A DNA stretch of 64,000 bases from Pseudalkalibacillus sp045920555 (lineage in GTDB: Bacteria; Bacillota; Bacilli; Bacillales; Fictibacillaceae), in assembly GCF_045920555.1 (NCBI RefSeq), contig NZ_CP174509.1, positions 3,472,001 through 3,536,000 of the forward strand, given 5' to 3'. Position 1 is the first letter of the stretch, and every line of letters starts with the position of its first letter. Under the pieces are notes generated by a model. The model searched no databases. It worked only from the letters and a program-made list of their open reading frames with translations, and was not told the DNA's origin. Of this stretch, positions 35,001 through 43,486 are shown one piece after another. The translations under genes and the position numbers were made by a program.

Positions 35001-36302
35001 TTACATGATTTCTTTATAAACGAGTGGTGGTGCTGCCACTTTTTCAGCTGAAATCGTATATGCACCGTTCAATTTCTTCAAGACATCGTTGGCATGTTCT
35101 TGGTTACTGTGCAATGTAGCGATCGTGTCACCCTTCTTCACTTCATCGCCAACCTTTTTATGAAGGACGATACCGACTGCAAGATCGATCTCCGATTCCT
35201 TTGTCGCGCGACCAGCCCCTAACAGCATAGCGGCAGTACCGACTTCATTAGCCTTGATTTCTGAAACATATCCGTCATTTTCAGCTGTAAAAGGAATCTC
35301 GTACATGGCTGTCGGTAATTTGCTAAGATCATCGATGACGGTTTCGTCTCCGCCTTGCGCCTTCAGGAATGTCTTGAACGTTTCGATCGCCTTTCCATTC
35401 TTCATTACATCAATCAGCATTTGGCGCGCTTCTTCCTTCGTTTCGGCTTTCTTCGCAAGCATGACCATGAAGGAACCGAGTGTCAGGCATAGTTCTTCGA
35501 GGTCTTCAGGACCTTCACCACGTAAAGTGTCAGCCGCTTCTTTCACCTCAAGTGCATTTCCGATCGCAAAACCAAGTGGCTGGCTCATATCTGAAATGAC
35601 CGCCATCGTGTTACGTCCGACATTCTTACCGATCTTCACCATCGCCTGAGCCAGCTCTTCTGCTTTTTCCACTTCTGTCATGAATGCTCCTGCCCCTGTT
35701 TTAACATCCAATACAATAGCATCAGCTCCAGCAGCTATCTTCTTGCTCATGATCGAGCTTGCAATCAACGGAATCGAGTTAACTGTAGCTGTGACATCAC
35801 GAAGTCCATAAAGCTTTTTATCCGCTGGTGTCAAGTTTCCACTTTGACCGATGACTGCAATTTTATTTTTATTGACTAGTTCGATGAATTCACTATTATC
35901 GATTTCAACATGGAAGCCTGGTACGGCTTCGAGCTTATCGATCGTCCCCCCAGTATGTCCGAGGCCACGCCCGGACATTTTCGCAACAGGAACCCCTACA
36001 GCCGCAACAAGAGGTGCAAGCACAAGAGTCGTGGTATCACCTACGCCCCCGGTCGAATGTTTATCGACTTTGATCCCTTCAATTGCGGACAGATCGATCT
36101 TGTCTCCAGAGTCAACCATGGCCATCGTGAAATTCGCACGTTCTTCTTCCGTCATATCATTAAAATAAATCGCCATCGCTAAAGCTGACATCTGATAGTC
36201 TGGAATATCTCCGTTCGTATAACCTTCAATGATGAACTCGATTTCATCTTTCGACAAGTCAAGTCCGTTCCGTTTCTTTTCGATCAAATCTACCATTCTC
36301 AT
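35001..36302 (-). CDS. pdp: Pyrimidine-nucleoside phosphorylase
   Basis: Cleaves thymidine, uridine and deoxyuridine to base and (deoxy)ribose 1-phosphate, 433 residues. Phosphate-binding and family signatures: KHSTGGVGDTT, MSGRGLGHTGGTIDKLEA and VKTGAGAF. Last gene of the deoB operon, 18 nt after a purine phosphorylase. In B. subtilis pdp sits with dra and nupC; its presence here groups purine and pyrimidine deoxyriboside use with the mutase. Confidence 0.96.
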   Translation of the reverse strand: MRMVDLIEKKRNGLDLSKDEIEFIIEGYTNGDIPDYQMSALAMAIYFNDMTEEERANFTMAMVDSGDKIDLSAIEGIKVDKHSTGGVGDTTTLVLAPLVAAVGVPVAKMSGRGLGHTGGTIDKLEAVPGFHVEIDNSEFIELVNKNKIAVIGQSGNLTPADKKLYGLRDVTATVNSIPLIASSIMSKKIAAGADAIVLDVKTGAGAFMTEVEKAEELAQAMVKIGKNVGRNTMAVISDMSQPLGFAIGNALEVKEAADTLRGEGPEDLEELCLTLGSFMVMLAKKAETKEEARQMLIDVMKNGKAIETFKTFLKAQGGDETVIDDLSKLPTAMYEIPFTAENDGYVSEIKANEVGTAAMLLGAGRATKESEIDLAVGIVLHKKVGDEVKKGDTIATLHSNQEHANDVLKKLNGAYTISAEKVAAPPLVYKEIM

Positions 36303-36320
36303 CCTATATCAGTCCTTGTA

Positions 36321-37142
36321 TTATACTTTTTCAATTACTGAACGCAGTAATTGCTTGAATTTCGGTTTCGTGCGGTTCGCTACTTCCATAACCTGTTCGT
36401 GTGTAAGAGGTTCCAGTTCCTCGGCGATCGCCATGTCTGTAATGCACGAAATCCCTAACGTTTTCATATCCATATGGCGGGCAACGATCACTTCTGGTAC
36501 CGTAGACATTCCAACAGTGTCTGATCCGAGTGTCCGCAACATCTTCAATTCTGCACGAGTCATGTAGGTCGGTCCACTAATGGATGCATATACGCCTTGT
36601 TGGAGGGTAACTCCCTCTTCATTCGCGACCGATTTCACCAACTCGATCAATTCGGGTGTATAGGCTGCGCTCATATCCGGGAATCGTGGTCCAAGCTCAT
36701 TATCATTCGGCCCGATAAGTGGGTTTGCTCCAGTCAAATTCAAGTGATCTTCAATTATCATCAAGTCCCCTGCTTCGAAATCTGGATTCATTCCGCCACA
36801 GGCATTCGTGACAATCATCTGTTCGACACCAAGTCCTTTCATGACCCGGACTGGAAAAGTGACCTCCTGTAACGTATACCCTTCATAAAAATGAAAGCGC
36901 CCTTGCATCGCGACGACAGTCTTTCCATTCATCGTTCCAATGACCAGTCTTCCGGAATGTCCTTCTACTGTAGAAACCGGGAAGTGTGGAATTTCGCTGT
37001 AATCGATTTTTGTAGCCTCTTCGATTTCTTCAGCAAAATCTCCAAGACCGGATCCTAAAATCAATCCGATTGTCGGCCGGTGTTCGGTTTTAATCGAGAT
37101 ATATTTGACAGCATCCTGTATCTTTGTTCTTAACTCTGACAT
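36321..37142 (-). CDS. Purine-nucleoside phosphorylase paralogue with Asn-to-Asp purine-site change
   Basis: Trimeric-type nucleoside phosphorylase of 273 residues (GLILGSGLGDF, PLIGPNDN, GMSTVPEVIVARH all present). Compared with its neighbour, the base-binding Glu of GPSYET is Met194 (GPTYMT) and the purine-reading Asn is Asp236 (SCITDMA). In human PNP the equivalent Asn243 prefers 6-oxopurines, while MTA phosphorylases carry Asp and accept 6-aminopurines. Adenosine-type specificity is therefore inferred. It lies 12 nt after the paralogue. Confidence 0.88.
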   Translation of the reverse strand: MSELRTKIQDAVKYISIKTEHRPTIGLILGSGLGDFAEEIEEATKIDYSEIPHFPVSTVEGHSGRLVIGTMNGKTVVAMQGRFHFYEGYTLQEVTFPVRVMKGLGVEQMIVTNACGGMNPDFEAGDLMIIEDHLNLTGANPLIGPNDNELGPRFPDMSAAYTPELIELVKSVANEEGVTLQQGVYASISGPTYMTRAELKMLRTLGSDTVGMSTVPEVIVARHMDMKTLGISCITDMAIAEELEPLTHEQVMEVANRTKPKFKQLLRSVIEKV

Positions 37143-37154
37143 ATTAATCTCCCC

Positions 37155-37973
37155 TTAAATACTCTTTACGATCTGTTGTACGAAAGCCATGAAGTTCGCT
37201 TTGACTTTTTCAGTCGTTTCGATCACTTCATCATGTGTTAACGGTTGATCAAGGATACCCGCTGCCATATTTGATATACAGGAGATTCCGAGCACTTCCA
37301 TTCCGCCATGGCGGGCTACAATCACTTCAGGTACAGTTGACATGCCGACGGCGTCACCACCTAAAATACGAAGCATCCTGACTTCGGCAGGAGTTTCATA
37401 AGATGGACCAGAATTGGCGATATAGACACCTTCTTGAATCGATATGTTCAAATTCTCAGCCACTTGTTTTGCAATGCCTTGAAGATGTCCAGAGTAAGCA
37501 TCGGACATATCAGGGAAACGGACGCCCAGACTATTATCGTTCGGCCCAATCAATGGGTTATCTCCAATATTATTGATGTGATCCGTGATGATCAGCAAAT
37601 CTCCTGCTTCAAAGGATTCATTGATTCCTCCAGCAGCATTGGTAACGATCAACGATTCCACACCGATTTCTTTCATCACACGTACAGGAAAGGTCACTTT
37701 TTCAATTGGGTATCCTTCGTAATAATGGAATCGACCTTTCATAGCTACAACTGTTTTCCCTTCGATCGTTCCTATGACCAGCTCTCCGGCATGCCCTTCA
37801 ACCGTCGATACGGGGAATGAAGGAATTTCTGAATAAGGGAGCGAAACTGGATTCTTAATTTTATCTGCTAAAATACCAAGCCCCGACCCAAGGATCAATC
37901 CGATCGTCGGCCTTTCATCAATTTTGTCCTGGATGTATTCTGCTGCTTGTCGAATTGAGTTTGTTAATGTCAT
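37155..37973 (-). CDS. pupG: Purine-nucleoside phosphorylase (inosine/guanosine type)
   Basis: Phosphorolysis of inosine, guanosine and deoxy forms, 272 residues. Keeps the canonical purine contacts Glu193 (GPSYETPAE) and Asn235 (SCISNMA), plus the phosphate loop GSGLG at about 29-33. ATG at 37973 follows GGAGG by 5 nt. It directly follows deoB by 12 nt, the drm-pupG arrangement of B. subtilis. The pentose phosphate released goes to DeoB. Confidence 0.94.
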   Translation of the reverse strand: MTLTNSIRQAAEYIQDKIDERPTIGLILGSGLGILADKIKNPVSLPYSEIPSFPVSTVEGHAGELVIGTIEGKTVVAMKGRFHYYEGYPIEKVTFPVRVMKEIGVESLIVTNAAGGINESFEAGDLLIITDHINNIGDNPLIGPNDNSLGVRFPDMSDAYSGHLQGIAKQVAENLNISIQEGVYIANSGPSYETPAEVRMLRILGGDAVGMSTVPEVIVARHGGMEVLGISCISNMAAGILDQPLTHDEVIETTEKVKANFMAFVQQIVKSI

Positions 37974-37985
37974 GATGACCTCCAA

Positions 37986-39167
37986 TTATAAATCTTTTAA
38001 AAAGCTCTTTCCAAATTGTGGAGCTTTAATTTTGAAATTATCAGCAATCGTTGCGCCTACATCTGCGAATGTCTTGCGCAAAGGAAGCTCTTTTCCTTCT
38101 TCAATGTTCTGATGATATGCAAGGAGTGGCACAAATTCTCTCGTATGGTCTGTTCCATGATGAACCGGGTCGTTCCCGTGGTCAGCCGTGATCAACAACA
38201 GATCGTCTTCTTTAAGCTTTTCAAGCAATTCAGGGAGACGAGCATCGAATTCTTCCAATGCTTCACCATAACCGATCGGATCCCTTCGATGACCGAACTT
38301 TGCATCGAAATCGACGAGATTCAAGAAACTGATCCCAGTAAATTCTCGATCAGCGATCTTCACAATCTGATCCATTCCATCCATATTCGATGTCGTACGA
38401 ACTGAATCAGACACCCCTTCCCCATCATAGATATCAGAGATTTTTCCAATCGCAATGACATCATATTCAGCATCCTTCATTTCATTCATGACAGTACGTC
38501 CGAAAGGTTTCAGTGCATAGTCGTGGCGGTTTGCAGTTCGTTCGAATGCACTAGGCTCCCCAATGAAAGGTCGCGCGATGATACGGCCAACCATATACTT
38601 TTCATCCAGTGTCAATTCACGTGCTATTTTACATATCTCATATAACTCATCGATTGGAACGACGTCTTCATGAGCTGCGATCTGAAGGACTGAATCCGCC
38701 GATGTATAAACAATCAACGCCCCTGTTTCCATATGTTCTTTTCCTAGCTCTACCAAAATTTCTGTTCCAGACGCTGGTTTGTTTCCAATGATTTTTCGGC
38801 CTGTTTTTTCTTCTAGTTCATTAAGAAGTTCCTTAGGGAACCCATCCGGGAATGTCTTGAATGGCTGCTCGATGTGGAGCCCCATAATCTCCCAGTGTCC
38901 TGTCATGGTGTCCTTTCCATTAGAGGCCTCCTGCATTTTTCCGAAATGCGCTGAAGGTTTATCAGCTTTATCAATGCCTTGGATTTCACGGATGTTGCTG
39001 AGTCCGAGCTTTGCCATGTTCGGCATATTGAGGCCATTCATTTTTTCTGCGATGTGGCCTAATGTATCTGCTCCTTCATCATTGAATCTGGCGGCATCCG
39101 GCGCTTCACCGATCCCGACCGAATCCATGACGATCAAAAATATCCGTTTGAATCTTGAGTCCGTCAT
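37986..39167 (-). CDS. deoB: Phosphopentomutase
   Basis: Alkaline-phosphatase-fold manganese enzyme of 393 residues converting (deoxy)ribose 1-phosphate to the 5-phosphate. Metal sites: MDSVGIGEAPDA near the start and LLITADHGNDP with HGTDHTREFVPLL near the end; the activated Thr lies in GKDTMTGHWE. First gene of a four-gene nucleoside-catabolism operon. Confidence 0.96.
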   Translation of the reverse strand: MTDSRFKRIFLIVMDSVGIGEAPDAARFNDEGADTLGHIAEKMNGLNMPNMAKLGLSNIREIQGIDKADKPSAHFGKMQEASNGKDTMTGHWEIMGLHIEQPFKTFPDGFPKELLNELEEKTGRKIIGNKPASGTEILVELGKEHMETGALIVYTSADSVLQIAAHEDVVPIDELYEICKIARELTLDEKYMVGRIIARPFIGEPSAFERTANRHDYALKPFGRTVMNEMKDAEYDVIAIGKISDIYDGEGVSDSVRTTSNMDGMDQIVKIADREFTGISFLNLVDFDAKFGHRRDPIGYGEALEEFDARLPELLEKLKEDDLLLITADHGNDPVHHGTDHTREFVPLLAYHQNIEEGKELPLRKTFADVGATIADNFKIKAPQFGKSFLKDL

Positions 39168-39343
39168 AAATTTTCCTCCCTAATCTACGCTATTTTATAC
39201 CATTTCCATTGGTAAGTTTTATCAAACAACAACGCGTAAAGGTCAGAAGTCTGACCTCTTTAATTAATGAAAGCACCCTTCCCTGAGGGCACTTATAGAG
39301 TGTACCATGTTTTTAAAACGTTTTCACGTATTTTTATCTATTC
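39168..39343. promoter_or_regulatory. deoB leader: cre-like site and hairpins
   Basis: TTAAAACGTTTTCA at 39313-39326 matches the CcpA cre palindrome in 13 of 14 positions. Two hairpins follow on the minus strand (about 39268-39292, and AGGTCAGA/TCTGACCT at 39240-39259) and can end xerD transcripts or attenuate deoB. The real deoB start site is not clear. Confidence 0.45.
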
Positions 39344-40234
39344 TTAGGCTCTTGGATGATAGGTCGAATAGATGTCTTTCAATCGTGTTTTCGTCACGTG
39401 CGTATAAATCTGTGTCGTTGAGATGTCAACATGACCTAGCAACTCCTGTACCGCTCTTAAATCGGCACCATTTTCCAGCAAGTGTGTTGCAAACGAATGT
39501 CTCAATGTATGAGGAGTCAATTCTTTCTGGATGTTTGCGGCTCGAGACAGTTTCTTCAAGATTTTCCAAAAACCTTGTCTTGTAAGCCGGTTTCCATGAT
39601 GGTTCAAAAACAAGGCATCTGTCGTCTTCTTTTTCAACAGCTTTCCTCGTCCCTTTTCGATATAGGCGGTCAACGCTTCAGTCGCCATTCTACCAACAGG
39701 AATGATACGCTCTTTGTCCCCTTTTCCAAGGCATCTTACGAATCCCATCGTCAAATGGACATCTGATAGATTCAGTTGAATAAGTTCAGAGACACGTATT
39801 CCTGTTGCATATAATAGTTCGATCATCGCACGGTCTCTTATACCATACGCTGAATTGCTTTCTGGTGCTTCAATCAAATCTTCAACTTCTTGTGAAGATA
39901 AAATCTTCGGTAATTTTCGTTCCGTCTTCGGTGTTTCAATATGTACAGATGGGTCCTGGTCTGTGACCCTTTCACGGATTAGAAATTGGTGGAACGATCG
40001 TATCGATGCAATCGTCCTTGCAATCGTCGTTGAAGCTCGGCCTGAATCCTTCAAATGATATAAGTAAGTCATGATATCGTTCCTGCGTATTTGGTTTAAG
40101 TCTTCATAATTCAATTCTTTTTCTAAAAAGGTCGTATATTGTTTCAAATCCCGTTGGTACGATTGCAACGTATTTTCAGAGAGTGCACGTTCAACGGTCA
40201 AGTAATGTAGATAATCCTGAACCTCGTCCTTCAT
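39344..40234 (-). CDS. xerD: Site-specific tyrosine recombinase XerD
   Basis: Chromosome dimer resolution recombinase of 296 residues, called RipX in B. subtilis. Catalytic residues are all present: Arg147, Lys171, His242, Arg245, His268 and nucleophile Tyr277. SAM-like N-terminal core-binding domain about 1-90. ATG at 40234 follows AAGGAG; a longer frame upstream runs into yqzK. Housekeeping enzyme, not a phage or transposon integrase, judged by synteny. Confidence 0.96.
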   Translation of the reverse strand: MKDEVQDYLHYLTVERALSENTLQSYQRDLKQYTTFLEKELNYEDLNQIRRNDIMTYLYHLKDSGRASTTIARTIASIRSFHQFLIRERVTDQDPSVHIETPKTERKLPKILSSQEVEDLIEAPESNSAYGIRDRAMIELLYATGIRVSELIQLNLSDVHLTMGFVRCLGKGDKERIIPVGRMATEALTAYIEKGRGKLLKKKTTDALFLNHHGNRLTRQGFWKILKKLSRAANIQKELTPHTLRHSFATHLLENGADLRAVQELLGHVDISTTQIYTHVTKTRLKDIYSTYHPRA

Positions 40235-40247
40235 GAGCAAACGCTCC

Positions 40248-40481
40248 TTATTCCCCAATTTCATAAAATAAATGTAAGCGATCAATCCAACCAATTTCAT
40301 TCTCTTCATCCGAATAGGCCTGGAACACTTTGACTGCTCGTCCATCAGGCTCATCATAACGATGGAAGTCTTGATATTGTTCATTCAACCATAAAAGGCC
40401 ATAATAAAATAATAGCGTACAGCATGCAAAAGCAAGAAATACCTTACAAGAATTCCACAATAAATGAATTAGTGAAACCAT
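40248..40481 (-). CDS. yqzK: YqzK-family small membrane protein (DUF4227)
   Basis: 77 residues with one N-terminal hydrophobic span (about 8-28) and a polar tail (YDEPDGRAVKVFQ). Same size and position, just before xerD, as B. subtilis YqzK; function unknown. ATG at 40481 follows GGGAGG. It ends 13 nt before the xerD start, so the two are probably co-transcribed. A perfect TTACAGG/CCTGTAA palindrome lies upstream at 40507-40525. Confidence 0.85.
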   Translation of the reverse strand: MVSLIHLLWNSCKVFLAFACCTLLFYYGLLWLNEQYQDFHRYDEPDGRAVKVFQAYSDEENEIGWIDRLHLFYEIGE

Positions 40482-40620
40482 CGTATTGCCTCCCAGTTTG
40501 TCCTTCTTACAGGATATGCCTGTAAACATGCAGAATATACGTCAAAACTGGGAACATAATAAAGAAAACCTGGCAATATACCAAGCCCTCGCTCACAACT
40601 TATGCTTTCTTCAGGTGAAA

Positions 40621-40664
40621 AGAAAACTGACCCTTTCTATGATTCTTTGCGGGTCAGTCTGTTT
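40621..40664 (-). terminator. Terminator of fur
   Basis: ACTGACCC (minus strand) pairs with GGGTCAGT across a 17-nt loop, followed by TTTTCTTTTC. Confidence 0.75.
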
Positions 40665-40697
40665 CCTTGCAAAAACTGTTTTTCAGCGAGTCCTTTT

Positions 40698-41174
40698 TTA
40701 TTTCGTCGTAACTTCTTCTTCATTTTCCATATCTGCTTTATCATGGCAGCGATGGCAGATTCCGTGGAAGGTCAGCCGATGATCTTTTATTTTGAAATTC
40801 CAGTCCTTCTCGACCACTTGTTCCACTTCACCAAGCAAGTCTTCCTGAATCTCATCTACTGCACCACATTCAATACAAACTAAATGGTGATGGAAGTGGG
40901 CTGCCCCTTCTTTCCGAAGGTCATACCTGGAAACACCATCCCCAAAATTGATTTTATCGACAATTTTCAATTCAGTAAGCAGTTCCAACGTTCGGTATAC
41001 AGTCGCCAATCCGATCTCTGGCGCTTTATCCTTGACGAGTAAATACACGTCCTCCGCGCTTAAATGATCTTCTTCACGCTCAAGTAAAACGCGGACTGTC
41101 GCCTCACGCTGGGGGGTAAGTTTATAGCTTTGTGAATGGAGCTGTTTTTTGATACGGTTGATACGATTTTCCAA
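40698..41174 (-). CDS. fur: Fur-family regulator, iron-type
   Basis: Iron-responsive repressor of 158 residues. Winged helix (LTPQREATVRVLL, IGLATVYRTLELL) followed by the metal domain with HFHHHLVCIECG and a second CHRCH zinc pair. Sequence start and location between spoIIM and yqzK/xerD match B. subtilis Fur rather than PerR or Zur. TTG at 41174 has GGGAGGGG 6 nt upstream; a GTG five codons earlier overlaps that site. Confidence 0.93.
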   Translation of the reverse strand: MENRINRIKKQLHSQSYKLTPQREATVRVLLEREEDHLSAEDVYLLVKDKAPEIGLATVYRTLELLTELKIVDKINFGDGVSRYDLRKEGAAHFHHHLVCIECGAVDEIQEDLLGEVEQVVEKDWNFKIKDHRLTFHGICHRCHDKADMENEEEVTTK

Positions 41175-41235
41175 GACGACCCCTCCCACACTCTATGTAT
41201 ATTCTTATTATAAGCACGGGTATAAGGGGTGTCAA

Positions 41236-41274
41236 ATTATAATTATTTTAAATTGGATATTAGAATCATTATCA
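41236..41274 (-). promoter_or_regulatory. PerR-like and Fur-like boxes over the fur promoter
   Basis: TTATAATTATTTTAA at 41237-41251 differs from the PerR box by one base and overlaps a minus-strand TATAAT at 41241-41236. At 41260-41274 TTAGAATCATTATCA matches the 7-1-7 Fur box in 12 of 14 positions. Control of fur by PerR is known in B. subtilis. Confidence 0.6.
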
Positions 41275-41287
41275 TTTAATAAAATTA

Positions 41288-41938
41288 TTAATTGAAAATA
41301 CCGATTGTCGCTTTGATTAATGTTGGTGATAAAAAAGCTTCAATGAAAGACGCACTTGCACCTAAAACCATGATAATGATCACCGTGGCTGTGTACCTTA
41401 ATAACAAAGGCATCAATGGAGTCTTTATCCTATTTGAGAATTGGGCCTTGATCAGCGTCAAGGAGATGGCGACCGCTGCTGTAGTGACCAAAACAAAAGC
41501 AGGAATCAGGATCAGGTTTTGAGGCATGACCGAAACGAAAGACAACAAGAATCCTTGCCAGCCCATTTGGTTGACCAGAAAACCGACAGTAAATCCAACA
41601 ACCATCCCTTTTAAAAACAATAAGACAAGGATGACCGGTACACCGATGATCGATAGCCCTAAAAGCCAAATCAACCCCATATATTTTATATAATGAAAGA
41701 AACTTTGGGTGAACATCGCAGAGGCACTAGCCACTTCCCCATCTGAAACTTGTCCAAAAAAACGGTTCAGATAATGGAATAGGTCTTCTTTCTGCATCAA
41801 ACTCAAGCTATTGACGATGACTGCACCGAACACGATCCCCATCATGAGTAGAACGATTGTAAATGTATATAAGGAAGAATGTTCTTGTAAATGTTGTGAA
41901 AATGTTCGTTTCATATTATAGGTAACCCGTTGCTCCAT
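41288..41938 (-). CDS. spoIIM: Stage II sporulation protein M
   Basis: Mother-cell membrane protein of 216 residues, part of the SpoIID-M-P complex that thins septal peptidoglycan and drives engulfment. About five membrane spans after a short polar N-terminus (YNMKRTFSQHLQEHSSLY). The second of two adjacent ATGs is chosen because it lies 7 nt from GGAGG. A strong sigma-E promoter match lies just upstream. Confidence 0.94.
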   Translation of the reverse strand: MEQRVTYNMKRTFSQHLQEHSSLYTFTIVLLMMGIVFGAVIVNSLSLMQKEDLFHYLNRFFGQVSDGEVASASAMFTQSFFHYIKYMGLIWLLGLSIIGVPVILVLLFLKGMVVGFTVGFLVNQMGWQGFLLSFVSVMPQNLILIPAFVLVTTAAVAISLTLIKAQFSNRIKTPLMPLLLRYTATVIIIMVLGASASFIEAFLSPTLIKATIGIFN

Positions 41939-41969
41939 CATATTTCCTCCCTCATGATCTCTTACTTTT

Positions 41970-41998
41970 AATTTATGAAAGGAAATCATAGAGTATGA
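41970..41998 (-). promoter_or_regulatory. Sigma-E-type promoter of spoIIM
   Basis: Minus strand TCATACT (41998-41992), a 14-nt spacer and CATAAATT (41977-41970), 6 of 7 and CATANNNT matches to sigma-E. Confidence 0.7.
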
Positions 41999-42024
41999 CC
42001 GGGTTATATCATTTACTTATTTCT

Positions 42025-42294
42025 GCGAAATTCCTCCCTTTCCGCGGGCTGAAGAAAAACGTAAACGCCCTGATCAGCCACGAAGGTCCCTGGAGGTCCG
42101 ACGAGGAGGCTCGAACCAAACAAAGTTCGGTCGTGCGTGGGCAACTTCTTAAGTAGTAATTCAATGTGTTGCCGCCGCAGGAGGTCTGAAGTGATCCAAG
42201 TGATTGGGCGTTGGAGCTGGACATCACTTCTCTGTATCCTCGTTGCGGGGTCTCGCCTTGCTCGCTTTTCCCGCAGGAGTGTCGTGAATTTCGC
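42025..42294. repeat. Dispersed palindromic repeat, copy D (interrupted)
   Basis: Left end GCGAAATTC (42025-42033) and right end GAATTTCGC (42286-42294) form a perfect 9-bp inverted repeat. CCCTTTCCGCGGGC at the left and TTGCGGGGTCTCG / TTTTCCCGCAGGAGTGTCG at the right match the other copies. About 190 bp of unrelated, fairly GC-rich sequence (about 42051-42237) sits inside. Confidence 0.75.
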
Positions 42295-42315
42295 TTTAAG
42301 TGCAAAATCTAATAG

Positions 42316-43485
42316 TTAATCGAGTTTGCCGTAACGTCCTCCACCGCCCTCTTTCAGGCTCAAATCCCCATTCCTTGAATCTATGATTTTATTTACAAGA
42401 TGTGCTGGAAGAACCTTCAGAAGATTTTCATCCGTAACAAAATGAATGACCTCCATATCTGTTCCGAACATTTCTCTTAATTTCTTCAGCATTCTTGGTC
42501 CGATGCCAGGAATGAACTCAAGAGGCACATGATGAGTGTATGGTGGTCTGGTTGAGGTAGAGTTCCGTTTTGTAGAATCAGACAATTCATTGATACGATT
42601 GGAAACACCTTTGACTAAACGGCTTTTTTCACATTTCGGACATTTGATGTCTTCCTCAGCAGTGATCAAAGTCCCGCATTTTGCACAGCAAGTTCGATAA
42701 TATTTTCCAAGTTGTGGATGAAGTCCGTAATTGCTTGTTATTTTTCTCCCTTCCATCCCTTTCAATGCTAGAGAAAGTTCCCTGAATGAAAGGTCCTTAA
42801 CCTCAATTGCCTGGTACTCCCGTCCGATCTTTTCCAGTGAATGTGCATCAGAGTTTGATAGAAAAGGAAAATCCTCCAGCTCTTCCAGCTGGTCAGCCAT
42901 ACGGGTATCACAACTTAGACCTAGCTCGATTGCATCAATCTCTTCAGGTTGGAAGACTTCTACCAAACTTTTTTCAACACCCTTTCCATACAAACTTTTA
43001 AAAGGCGTGAAAGCGTGGGCAATTACAAATAATCCTCCCAGTTCTTTCGTCTTCTTTTGCAAGTCGGCAGCTTTACCATAATAACGCTGAGAGGAAAGAT
43101 TACGATTTGTCATCCGTTCTCCCAACCAATTGCTGAAATGTTTCATGCTGCTTAAATAAGGTAAAAAGACTAATACGTGGATGGGTCCATGGCAGTATTC
43201 ATCATATACCTCAATTTCCGAACCTAGAATCAAACAACCGTTTTCTTTTATCAACCCTCCATCTCGATGCTCAGATAATTCGCCTTTTTCCATCATTTGT
43301 TCAAGCTCACGAATGACCCCAGGTACATGACAATCGATGATCCCGACCATCTGGATCCCTTTATCACGGAACGACGTCTCCAACACATTGGGGAGCGTCA
43401 AGTTTTTAGAAGCTGATATTTTTACTGGCTTACCTGCTAATGTCCTTCCTAAATGGATATGAAAGTCTGCAAAAATTCGTTTCAT
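42316..43485 (-). CDS. yqxK: Endonuclease Q-like PHP protein (YqxK)
   Basis: 389 residues in three parts: a PHP metal-dependent phosphoesterase domain (ADFHIHLG with His9 and His11, DCHVPG, FVIAHAFTP, LSNSDAHS), a four-cysteine zinc ribbon (Cys267, Cys270, Cys282, Cys285) and a helix-hairpin-helix (FIPGIGPRMLKKL, about 323-336). This is the architecture of endonuclease Q, which nicks DNA 5' of deaminated bases in archaea and some bacilli. It starts 1 nt from the nudF stop, suggesting one operon for nucleotide and DNA quality control. Confidence 0.85.
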   Translation of the reverse strand: MKRIFADFHIHLGRTLAGKPVKISASKNLTLPNVLETSFRDKGIQMVGIIDCHVPGVIRELEQMMEKGELSEHRDGGLIKENGCLILGSEIEVYDEYCHGPIHVLVFLPYLSSMKHFSNWLGERMTNRNLSSQRYYGKAADLQKKTKELGGLFVIAHAFTPFKSLYGKGVEKSLVEVFQPEEIDAIELGLSCDTRMADQLEELEDFPFLSNSDAHSLEKIGREYQAIEVKDLSFRELSLALKGMEGRKITSNYGLHPQLGKYYRTCCAKCGTLITAEEDIKCPKCEKSRLVKGVSNRINELSDSTKRNSTSTRPPYTHHVPLEFIPGIGPRMLKKLREMFGTDMEVIHFVTDENLLKVLPAHLVNKIIDSRNGDLSLKEGGGGRYGKLD

Positions 43486-43486
43486 T

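Noticed and set aside
39344..40234. Tyrosine recombinase as sign of a phage or integrative element
   Set aside because: It is XerD by length, active-site order and conserved neighbours (yqzK, deoB); no attachment sites or phage genes nearby.
42009..42305. 98-codon minus-strand frame over repeat copy D
   Set aside because: Entirely repeat and its insert; no start signal.
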